Positions 1-5,860 of a stretch of 8,032 nt of DNA are shown in pieces. Position 1 is the first letter of the stretch, and every line of letters begins with the position of its first letter. The DNA comes from DATJYV01 sp035499415 (GTDB taxonomy: Bacteria; Bacteroidota; Ignavibacteria; UBA10030). The translations under genes and the position numbers were made by a program. The notes under the pieces were generated by a model. That model saw only the letters and a list, made by a program, of their open reading frames with translations. It had not been told where the DNA came from and did not search any database. The stretch is from the NCBI GenBank assembly GCA_035499415.1, contig DATJYV010000122.1, forward strand, positions 1 to 8,032. Direction: 5' to 3'.

Positions 1-194
1 CCATTATCCGATATGAACAAGTCGAGACCCCACGCATCCACCATCGGACGGAAGCTCGACTTGACAATGAAATCAGGGTTCGACGGTTTAAAGACGATGC
101 TCGAATCGTTCTTCTGGGTGTACTGTCCGTGCGCGAAAAAAGGGACAGCAACAATGAGAGCCAGGGCCCAACGCCGTCGGGAGAACTTATTCAT
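1..194 (-). CDS. N-terminal part of an exported protein of unknown function (3' end beyond the window)
   Basis: Reading the minus strand from an ATG at 194-192 gives 64 codons without a stop up to the window edge, so only the N-terminus is seen. It begins MNKFSRRR, a positively charged n-region, followed by a hydrophobic stretch (about residues 9-21, WALALIVAVPFFA) and a likely signal peptidase I site near A21-H22-G23 before Q24. The mature part starts QYTQKNDSSIVFKPSNP and contains AWGLDLFISDN at residues 54-64. I do not recognise the family; the aromatic and hydrophobic alternation near the end would fit an outer-membrane or periplasmic beta protein, but that is a guess. A purine-rich Shine-Dalgarno sequence (GGAAGG on the minus strand) precedes the ATG by about 10 nt. 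The gene lies downstream of and co-directional with the RlmI-like gene, 84 bp away, with its own candidate promoter in the gap. Confidence 0.75.
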   Translation of the reverse strand, partial: MNKFSRRRWALALIVAVPFFAHGQYTQKNDSSIVFKPSNPDFIVKSSFRPMVDAWGLDLFISDN

Positions 195-245
195 TGGGGG
201 ATTCCTTCCATTCAACGCACTCGCTTCGGCCGTCCGCATCATGTA

Positions 246-274
246 AATATACATCGTGCACGACCGAAAGGCAA
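246..274 (-). promoter_or_regulatory. Candidate sigma70-like promoter for the exported-protein gene
   Basis: On the minus strand, TTGCCT (274-269) and TATATT (251-246) are separated by exactly 17 bp. The matches to TTGACA/TATAAT are 4/6 and 5/6. The -35 box lies just 4 bp past the stop codon of the RlmI-like gene. Initiation would fall near 239, giving a leader of roughly 45 nt before the ATG at 194. The -10 region reads TATATTTA, which also partly resembles the TAnnTTTG element of Bacteroidota housekeeping promoters. This is a pattern match only. Confidence 0.4.
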
Positions 275-278
275 ATCA

Positions 279-1448
279 TCAGTCGACCGACAGGATCGCC
301 AGCTTCAGGTATGCCGTCTCCGGCATTCCGGGAAGTACGGGGTGGTCCGGCGCTGCGCCGCAGAATTGAAGGAGTCGGACGCTCCGGCGAGCCGAAATCG
401 CGCTTTCTCCGATCGCGCGCATGAACGCCTCTTCAGTGATGTGGTGAGAGCACGAGGCCGTGAGGAGGACGCCTCCCGGTCGGAGTAATCGCATTGCGTG
501 CATGTTGATGCTCTTGTATCCCTGCAGGGCGGTTGTCACATTCCTCCTGCTTTTCGTGAACGAAGGAGGGTCCAGGATGACCAGGTCATAAACGTCGCCG
601 GCGGCGAGCAACTCCTTCAGCCGGTCGAACACATTCCCAACCTCAAATTGGATATTCGTATATCCGTTTAGTTTAACATTCGTCCGGGCCTGCAGGATCG
701 CTCGTTCGGAACTGTCGATGCCGAGGACCTGTTTTGCCCCGCCGGCCGCGGCATTGAGAGCGAACCCTCCTTCATTGCAAAAACAATCCAATACGGACGC
801 ATTCCGGACGTACCTCCGGATCGCGAGCCGGTTTTCGCGCTGGTCGAGAAATGAACCGGTTTTCTGTCCCTGCAGAAGGTCGACTGAATACGCAATGCCC
901 CCCTCATGAATCGTGCAAGGGGCAAGGGTTCCCCGCAGAACCTGCTTGCGCTGTTCGAGCCCCTCGAGCAGCCGCACGGGAGCATCGTTCCGCTCGACGA
1001 TCGCCCGCACATGAAGAGTCGATTCAAGGAGGTCCGCAATGAGCGGCAGCCGGCTGTCCATCCCGGCCGAGAGTGTCTGAATAGAACAATAATCCGTATA
1101 TTTATCGACGACCAACCCGGGCAGGTAATCGCTTTCGCCGTGCACGACCCGGAATGCATCTGCCTCCGGAAAGAGCATGTTCCGGATGGCGTACGCGCGC
1201 TCGATCCGGCCGCGGAAAAAGTCCGTCGAAATCTCCTCACGCTGTCGCGTGAGGTGGCGGTATGCGATGAGGGAATGAGGGTTGTAGAAACCAAGCCCCA
1301 GAAAGCGGCCGTCGGAGCGGGAAAGCTCGACAATATCTCCCGCCTGCGGATCCCCGGTGATCGAAGCGATTTCGTTGCTGAAAATCCACTGATGACCGGC
1401 GTTGATACGCCGTTCCTCGTTCTTGCGCAAAACAAGCTGTTTTTTCAC
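279..1448 (-). CDS. rlmI: RlmI-type class I SAM-dependent 23S rRNA m5C methyltransferase
   Basis: The 389-residue product has the length and architecture of the RlmI family (E. coli RlmI methylates C1962 of 23S rRNA, using S-adenosylmethionine). An N-terminal PUA-like RNA-binding region (about residues 1-75) is followed by a middle domain with HGESDYLPGLVVDKY (103-117). The family signature KTGSFLDQRENR (196-207) precedes a Rossmann methyltransferase domain with SAM motif I DCFCNEGGF (221-229), the acidic motif GIDSS (243-247), DPPSF (293-297) and ASCSH (331-335), and the conserved tail HPVLPGMPETAYLK (369-382). The frame stays open upstream to 1661, but family alignment fits a GTG start at 1448 (VKKQLVLRKNEE); longer forms would run into the divergent lipoprotein gene. 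The only SD-like match, GGAG, is just 2 nt from the GTG, which is unusually tight. Exact base specificity is inferred from the family. Confidence 0.92.
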   Translation of the reverse strand: MKKQLVLRKNEERRINAGHQWIFSNEIASITGDPQAGDIVELSRSDGRFLGLGFYNPHSLIAYRHLTRQREEISTDFFRGRIERAYAIRNMLFPEADAFRVVHGESDYLPGLVVDKYTDYCSIQTLSAGMDSRLPLIADLLESTLHVRAIVERNDAPVRLLEGLEQRKQVLRGTLAPCTIHEGGIAYSVDLLQGQKTGSFLDQRENRLAIRRYVRNASVLDCFCNEGGFALNAAAGGAKQVLGIDSSERAILQARTNVKLNGYTNIQFEVGNVFDRLKELLAAGDVYDLVILDPPSFTKSRRNVTTALQGYKSINMHAMRLLRPGGVLLTASCSHHITEEAFMRAIGESAISARRSVRLLQFCGAAPDHPVLPGMPETAYLKLAILSVD

Positions 1449-1566
1449 TGCTCCAAAGTAGAGAGAAAAGGTCCGATTTACAAGGTCGTTGACGTGCGGC
1501 AAGGCGGATGTCCGAAGTATGATCCACCTTGCAGTAACACATGAACTTTCGGGAGGGAGAATTCGC
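1449..1566. promoter_or_regulatory. Divergent intergenic spacer between the methyltransferase and lipoprotein genes
   Basis: These 118 bp separate two genes that start in opposite directions, so promoters for both should lie here. On the plus strand TATGAT at 1518-1523 is a fair -10 candidate (5/6), but no good -35 lies 16-18 bp upstream; TTGACG at 1489-1494 is 23 bp away. No convincing minus-strand promoter stood out. The Shine-Dalgarno sequence of the lipoprotein gene (GGGAGGGAG, 1551-1559) ends the spacer. The divergent layout is observed; promoter positions are uncertain. Confidence 0.35.
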
Positions 1567-2379
1567 ATGCAGTCCAAAAAGATGATTTCGACCACGGGCG
1601 TCAGCGTCGTGACCCTCTGTCTCGTGGCGGGGCTTGGCTGTTCGAAATCGGGAAGCGGCACGGGTGCGGACTACGTCGGCCAGATCAACATCAAACTCAT
1701 CGACGCTCCCGCGACATACGACCAAATTGACGTCGTGGTTCAGCGGGTCGAAGTTCATCGAAAACAATTCAGCGCGGAAAACGGATGGACCGTGGTGAAC
1801 GACCAAACCTCCACGTACGAGCTTCTCCATCTGCGGAACGGCGTGAGCGACACTCTGGTGTTTGCCAACGCCCCCATCGGCGATTACGACCAGATCAACG
1901 TTCACTTCGGTTTCTCGTTCGTCGTCGTCGACGGCGTGAGAAGAGACCTCCTCCTGCCGGCGGACCTCGCGAACGGGTACATCATCAATTTCCCCTTCAC
2001 GATCGACCAGGACCTCCAGTATCAACTGACGTTCGATTTCAATGCGCTGAAGTCCGTCACCCAGACGAGCCCGACGCAGTACACGCTCCAGCCCGTGATC
2101 CGCGTGCGCGAAACGCTCCTTTCAGGCTCGATTAGCGGAGGCATCGTCCCATCGAACTCCTTGTCGACCGTCTTCACGCTCGATGGCGCGGATACCGTCA
2201 CAGCGTATGCCGACCCGAATAACGGCACCTTTGTCCTCGTCGACATTCCGGAAGCGGTATACGACGTGCACATCATTCCCGGCTATTCGGCTTTTCGCGA
2301 TACGGTCATCTCCGGCGTCACCGTCACAAGACAGAAGGACACATTTCTCGGCGTCATCAATCTTCAGCTGAGCCCGTAG
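1567..2379 (+). CDS. DUF4382 domain lipoprotein
   Basis: The 270-residue product starts MQSKKMISTTG, followed by a hydrophobic stretch ending in GLGC with Cys25 and then a Ser/Gly-rich linker (SKSGSGTG), so it is most likely a lipoprotein. The lipobox is atypical (Gly at -3 rather than Leu), so signal peptidase II processing is probable, not certain. Residues 37-180 match the DUF4382 pattern: IKLIDAPATYDQIDVVVQ near the start, a central GDYDQINV, and the closing TLQPVIRV. Residues 186-270 look like a beta-sandwich of the carboxypeptidase-regulatory type (GTFVLVDIPEAVYDVHIIPG), a common partner of DUF4382. The function is unknown; such proteins are thought to be surface or periplasmic. An ATG at 1489 in the same frame would add 26 residues, but the 1567 ATG is preceded by a strong SD (1551-1559, 7 nt spacing) and directly by a lipoprotein signal, so it is preferred. 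Confidence 0.88.
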   Translation: MQSKKMISTTGVSVVTLCLVAGLGCSKSGSGTGADYVGQINIKLIDAPATYDQIDVVVQRVEVHRKQFSAENGWTVVNDQTSTYELLHLRNGVSDTLVFANAPIGDYDQINVHFGFSFVVVDGVRRDLLLPADLANGYIINFPFTIDQDLQYQLTFDFNALKSVTQTSPTQYTLQPVIRVRETLLSGSISGGIVPSNSLSTVFTLDGADTVTAYADPNNGTFVLVDIPEAVYDVHIIPGYSAFRDTVISGVTVTRQKDTFLGVINLQLSP

Positions 2380-2426
2380 CATTCTCGATTTCGCGAATAC
2401 CCGCCGGTGGTTCTCCGGTTCTTCCG

Positions 2427-2455
2427 TTGCAATCGACGCGAGCGATTGATATATT
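2427..2455 (+). promoter_or_regulatory. Candidate sigma70-like promoter for the aldolase gene
   Basis: TTGCAA (2427-2432) and TATATT (2450-2455) are separated by 17 bp, matching TTGACA/TATAAT at 4/6 and 5/6. It lies in the 161-bp gap between the lipoprotein and aldolase genes; initiation would be near 2462, giving a pyrimidine-rich leader of about 80 nt. The same TTGC plus TATATT arrangement with the same spacing occurs on the minus strand at 246-274. No obvious terminator follows the lipoprotein gene, so read-through from it is also possible. Confidence 0.42.
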
Positions 2456-2540
2456 GATGTCTGCAGTCCGTCTTTTTCGGGCTCATTTCATCCATCAATC
2501 CTCAACCATCGATTTCTCATCTTGACTTGGAGCTTGACCC

Positions 2541-3593
2541 ATGACTGATGTTGCGAAACTGCTGGGAGCGGAGGCGAAGCTTTTGCTCGAGCACCAGTGC
2601 AAGACGATTCCCAAAGAGTCGCTCTTTTTGCCGGGACCGGACTACGTGGAACGGGTCTACGGGCCATCGGACCGTCCGATCCCCGCGTTGAAAAGTCTGC
2701 AACAGCTGTTCAACCACGGACGACTCGCCGGCACAGGGTATCTTTCGATTCTCCCCGTCGACCAGGGCATTGAACACTCGGCCGGGGCATCGTTTGCCCC
2801 CAACCCGCAGTATTTCGAGCCGGAAAATATCGTGCGTCTGGCGGTCGAGGGAGGTTGCAACGCCGTCGCCTCAACGCTCGGCGTTCTCGGCGCGGTTGCT
2901 CGGAAATATGCTCACAAAATTCCGTTCATCCTCAAGATCAACCATAACGAATTCCTCTCGTACCCCAACACCTACGACCAGACGCTGTTCGCGAGCGTGG
3001 AGCAGGCATTCGATATGGGCGCGGCCGCCGTCGGGGCCACGATTTATTTCGGATCGGCGGAATCGCGGCGCCAAATCTGGGAAGTCAGCCAGGCATTTTA
3101 TCGTGCACATCGGCTGGGAATGGCTACCATTCTCTGGTGCTACACGAGAAACGCGGCGTTCAAGACAAAGGAAAAAGATTACCACGTCGCAGCCGACCTT
3201 ACGGGACAGGCCAATCACCTGGGGGTGACGATCGAAGCGGACATCGTCAAGCAAAAGCTTCCCGAGAACAACGGCGGCTACACGGCTCTCAACTTCGGCA
3301 AAACGAGCAAGAAAGTTTACGAGCAACTGACGAGCGACCATCCGATCGACCTCACGCGATACCAGGTGGCCAACGGTTACATGGGACGCGCCGGGCTGAT
3401 CAATTCGGGAGGGGCTTCATCGGGCGAGGGGGACATCGTGGAAGCCGTCCGAACGGCTGTCATCAACAAACGTGCGGGGGGGATGGGTCTGATCTCGGGA
3501 CGGAAGGCCTTTCAGCGGCCGATGAAGGACGGCGTCCAAATACTCAACGCGATTCAGGATGTCTACCTTTCCCGGGAGGTTACCGTCGCCTGA
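2541..3593 (+). CDS. fbaB: Class I fructose-bisphosphate aldolase (FbaB/DhnA type)
   Basis: This 350-residue protein catalyses the reversible cleavage of fructose 1,6-bisphosphate to dihydroxyacetone phosphate and glyceraldehyde 3-phosphate in cytosolic glycolysis and gluconeogenesis. It matches E. coli FbaB in length and along the whole chain: LPVDQGIEHSAG (71-82), LKINHNEFL (131-139), GATIYFGS (165-172), ADIVKQKLPENNGG (233-246), RYQVANGYMGRAGLINSGG (273-291) and KRAGGMGLISGRKAFQRP (310-327). Lys237 in ADIVKQK is the expected Schiff-base lysine of this metal-independent class, by position in the family. An SD, GGAG at 2529-2532, lies 8 nt before the ATG. It has its own candidate promoter upstream and a strong terminator downstream, so it appears to be a single-gene transcription unit. 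Nothing is truncated or missing. Confidence 0.96.
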   Translation: MTDVAKLLGAEAKLLLEHQCKTIPKESLFLPGPDYVERVYGPSDRPIPALKSLQQLFNHGRLAGTGYLSILPVDQGIEHSAGASFAPNPQYFEPENIVRLAVEGGCNAVASTLGVLGAVARKYAHKIPFILKINHNEFLSYPNTYDQTLFASVEQAFDMGAAAVGATIYFGSAESRRQIWEVSQAFYRAHRLGMATILWCYTRNAAFKTKEKDYHVAADLTGQANHLGVTIEADIVKQKLPENNGGYTALNFGKTSKKVYEQLTSDHPIDLTRYQVANGYMGRAGLINSGGASSGEGDIVEAVRTAVINKRAGGMGLISGRKAFQRPMKDGVQILNAIQDVYLSREVTVA

Positions 3594-3652
3594 CGCTCCG
3601 GGCTGACGGCACGAAGTGCGCCCGACGGGGAAGCGCAACGGAAAATGAGTGC

Positions 3653-3690
3653 GAGGCGTCGAAGTCGGTTGTCGACGCCTCTTTTATTAT
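3653..3690 (+). terminator. Rho-independent terminator after fbaB
   Basis: A perfect 10-bp stem, GAGGCGTCGA (3653-3662) and TCGACGCCTC (3672-3681), encloses a 9-nt loop and is followed at once by TTTTATTAT (3682-3690). The stem is GC-rich, and the T-tract is present on the plus strand only, so it acts in the aldolase direction. It lies 60 bp after the fbaB stop codon and ends 11 nt before the start codon of the next gene, an unusual position discussed in the findings. Confidence 0.88.
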
Positions 3691-3694
3691 AAGC

Positions 3695-3699
3695 GGGAG
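3695..3699 (+). promoter_or_regulatory. Ribosome binding site that makes the HAD gene start ambiguous
   Basis: GGGAG at 3695-3699 is the only good Shine-Dalgarno match before the HAD gene. It lies just 2 nt from the ATG at 3702, but 8 nt from an in-frame TTG at 3708. By spacing alone TTG would be favoured, giving a protein two residues shorter that starts at K4; by codon preference ATG is favoured. The two forms differ only before the catalytic motif, so function is unaffected. Confidence 0.5.
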
Positions 3700-3701
3700 A
3701 G

Positions 3702-4358
3702 ATGGGATTGAAAGAGTTCGATTGTTTCATCTTCGACATGGACGGGACGGTATCGGACACGAATCGGCTGATCTACGATTCGTTCAATTATATTGCCCGG
3801 AAGTACCGCGGCAGGGAGTATTCCGAGGGGGAGATTACGAAAATGTTCGGCCCTCCCGAAGAGGATGCGCTCCTCGCGGTGGTGGGGAAGGATGTGATCG
3901 ACCGGGCAATGGCAGACTACCTTGCCTTCTATCGCTCTCAACATCGCACGCTTGCACGGCTCCACGTGGGTATTGAAGACGCGCTGGCTCGGCTGAAGAA
4001 ACGGGGGAAAAAGATCGCCCTGTTTACCGGCAAGGGGAAGCATACGACGACCATATCCCTGGAAGAATTCGGCATCGGCCGGTATTTTGACTTCGTCGTT
4101 ACCGGCAACGATGTGCTGAACCACAAACCTTCCGGCGACGGAATCCGCAAGATCCTCGAACACTTCCACGTCCACGAAGAGCGGGCGCTCATGGTGGGGG
4201 ATTCCGTCGGAGACGTGAAAGCCGCACACGACGCGCACGTAGCGGTCGCGGCCGTGCTTTGGGACTCGTACTCAAAAGACCAGGTGATGCGAATGAAGTC
4301 CGATTATCTCTTTCACGACGTGCAGGAATTCTCCCGGTGGCTTGAACGCCTGCCATGA
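3702..4358 (+). CDS. HAD-superfamily phosphatase (phosphoglycolate phosphatase-like)
   Basis: The 218-residue product is a soluble haloacid dehalogenase-type hydrolase that probably removes phosphate from a small molecule. All four HAD motifs are visible: motif I FDMDGTVSD with nucleophile Asp12 and acid Asp14; motif II LFTGK with Thr109; motif III Lys142 in NHKPSGDG; and motif IV MVGDSVGDVKAA with Asp167 and Asp171 for Mg2+. The helical region between motifs I and II (about 20-95) is a C1-type cap, as in the Gph/PpaX/beta-phosphoglucomutase group. The substrate cannot be told from sequence. The stop overlaps the start of the next gene by ATGA, so it is the first gene of a coupled unit with a membrane glycosyltransferase; a sugar-phosphate substrate is therefore a reasonable inference, no more. 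The start is ATG 3702 or possibly TTG 3708. Phosphoglycolate or pyrophosphate hydrolysis are alternatives. Confidence 0.9.
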   Translation: MGLKEFDCFIFDMDGTVSDTNRLIYDSFNYIARKYRGREYSEGEITKMFGPPEEDALLAVVGKDVIDRAMADYLAFYRSQHRTLARLHVGIEDALARLKKRGKKIALFTGKGKHTTTISLEEFGIGRYFDFVVTGNDVLNHKPSGDGIRKILEHFHVHEERALMVGDSVGDVKAAHDAHVAVAAVLWDSYSKDQVMRMKSDYLFHDVQEFSRWLERLP

Positions 4359-5860
4359 ACTCGCAGCCGCTGCTCGTCGAAGATCCTCATCTCCCTCTCG
4401 TCTGGAATGCCGTCATGAGATACGGCCTCGGCATTTCCGTCCTTATTTTCTACTTCACGGCGATCATGCATTTCCGCTACACCCCCGACGATACGTACAT
4501 TTACCTTCAATTTGCGAAGAACCTCGCGGGAGGCTCCGGATTCAGCTTCAATGCCGGAATCCCGACCTTCGGAGTTACCGGGCCTCTCTGGGTTGCGCTC
4601 CTTGCGGCGGGGGAACGCCTCGGCCTCGACCCATACGTCGTCGCCAAGACGTTTGACATCATTTTTGCCAGCTTTTCCATCGTACTCCTCCAGCTTCTTG
4701 CCGTCGTCATCATCAAAGACCGGCTCTACGCGTTCTTTGCGGCGTGGATTTTTTCGTTCGATGCCTGGCTCCTCCGATGGTCGAGCTCCGGGATGGAAAC
4801 ATCCCTCGCAATTCTCCTCGGCCTGCTGACCGTCTGGTACGCTTTCCATCGCGATTACTATCTCGCGTTTTTTACGTGCGCACTCCTGACCCTCGTGCGC
4901 CCCGAAGGCATCATCCTGTTCGCCGTGCTCGTCCTCGATAACTTCATCGACGTGCGGCGGCACCGTGCGCCCGTCCGCTATCTCCTCCTCGCCCCGACGA
5001 TCTATGTCCTGATGGTCGGGGGATGGCTTGCGTACTCGTATGCGCAGTTCGGCACCATCATCCCCAATACCCTCGCTTCAAAATCGGGGGGAGCGTTTGA
5101 CATCCGCCACGTGGCTGCCTCGATCTTCGACATCGCGGCCATTCTCGGCACGACGCAGGCGACATCGATTCTTGTCCTCCTGGTCACCCTTTGGCTCGTC
5201 GTTTCGAAAGCCGGGTTTCGCGACCTCTGGGACATCGCCTTTCCGATGGTCTGGATCGTGTTCCTCCTTGTCGCGTATGTCGTCCGCGACGTACAGGTCC
5301 TCTCGCGCTACATCCTTCCGGTGACGCCGCTCATCATTCTGTACGCGCTCTGGGGATTGAAAAGGATTGAGGAGGGATGGAAGATTGCCCCTGCGGTCAT
5401 GCGTCGGGTTCTGCTGGCCGTGGCAATACTCTCCCTGGTCCAGAACACCTACATCTACCGTTCCCAGGTTGTCCCGCACGTCGTCGGTTTTACGGCCGGG
5501 ATGAACCAGTGCATCCGGCCCATCGCTTACTGGCTCCGCACAAACTCTCCACGCGAGGCAACCGTCGTCGCACCCGATGTCGGCCTCCTGGGGTATGTTT
5601 CGGACAGGACGATCTACGACCCGGCGGGGCTCATCTCCCCCGAGCTCCGCGAAGCGTTCAGGCCGCTGACGTACGACCAGGGGATGGTCTCGGGCCGCTA
5701 TCGCCGCCTCCTGCGCCCCGATTTTGTCGTCGACCGCGCAAGCATTCGCGAACGGCTGACGAGCGATTCACTCCGCCCCGTCATCAGCGCCGAATTTCCC
5801 GGGCTCGCCATTCGGAACCCGCAACCCGTCTATTACACACTCTATCGGACCGTCAAATGA
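4355..5860 (+). CDS. GT-C type integral membrane glycosyltransferase
   Basis: The 501-residue protein has about ten to twelve hydrophobic segments (for example about 22-40, 99-120, 124-140, 167-182, 208-228, 270-285, 293-311, 318-334 and 350-365) and a C-terminal soluble region of roughly 125 residues (376-501), probably periplasmic. The first loop carries an Asp-Asp pair (D45-D46 in TPDDTYIYLQFAKNLAGG) followed by GFSFNAG and FGVTGPLW (72-79). Together with GMETSL (146-151), RPEG (182-185), FGTIIPNTLASK (232-243) and SRYILPV (317-323), this resembles GT-C enzymes of the arabinofuranosyl- or mannosyltransferase kind, which take a sugar from a polyprenyl-phosphate donor on the outer face of the inner membrane. 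Acceptor and sugar are unknown. Its start overlaps the HAD stop, and its stop overlaps the Plug start, each as ATGA, so all three are translationally coupled. I infer a role in cell-envelope glycan or glycoprotein assembly. A related undefined membrane family cannot be excluded. Confidence 0.82.
   Translation: MNSQPLLVEDPHLPLVWNAVMRYGLGISVLIFYFTAIMHFRYTPDDTYIYLQFAKNLAGGSGFSFNAGIPTFGVTGPLWVALLAAGERLGLDPYVVAKTFDIIFASFSIVLLQLLAVVIIKDRLYAFFAAWIFSFDAWLLRWSSSGMETSLAILLGLLTVWYAFHRDYYLAFFTCALLTLVRPEGIILFAVLVLDNFIDVRRHRAPVRYLLLAPTIYVLMVGGWLAYSYAQFGTIIPNTLASKSGGAFDIRHVAASIFDIAAILGTTQATSILVLLVTLWLVVSKAGFRDLWDIAFPMVWIVFLLVAYVVRDVQVLSRYILPVTPLIILYALWGLKRIEEGWKIAPAVMRRVLLAVAILSLVQNTYIYRSQVVPHVVGFTAGMNQCIRPIAYWLRTNSPREATVVAPDVGLLGYVSDRTIYDPAGLISPELREAFRPLTYDQGMVSGRYRRLLRPDFVVDRASIRERLTSDSLRPVISAEFPGLAIRNPQPVYYTLYRTVK

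Noticed and set aside
1489..1523. TTGACG and TATGAT as a promoter for the lipoprotein gene
   Set aside because: The boxes are individually good but 23 bp apart, outside the sigma70 range; kept only as a remark on the spacer.
906..1544. 212-codon open frame on the plus strand opposite the methyltransferase gene
   Set aside because: The minus strand here encodes a full set of RlmI motifs; the plus frame has no recognisable domain and is an antisense shadow.
1449..1661. Extended N-terminus of the methyltransferase
   Set aside because: The added residues have no match to the family and would overlap the start of the divergent lipoprotein gene; the GTG at 1448 aligns with family N-termini.
2401..2420. 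Possible terminator after the lipoprotein gene
   Set aside because: Only a 4-bp CCGG stem can form, with no T-tract, so it is too weak to call.
4313..4963. 216-codon minus-strand frame
   Set aside because: It encodes a highly charged Glu/Arg-rich product opposite the start of the membrane glycosyltransferase; this is the typical antisense image of hydrophobic codons.
5377..5856. 160 extra open codons upstream of the Plug ATG
   Set aside because: This stretch is the coding sequence of the glycosyltransferase read in another frame. The protein from ATG 5857 begins with a proper signal peptide, so the longer form is not real.
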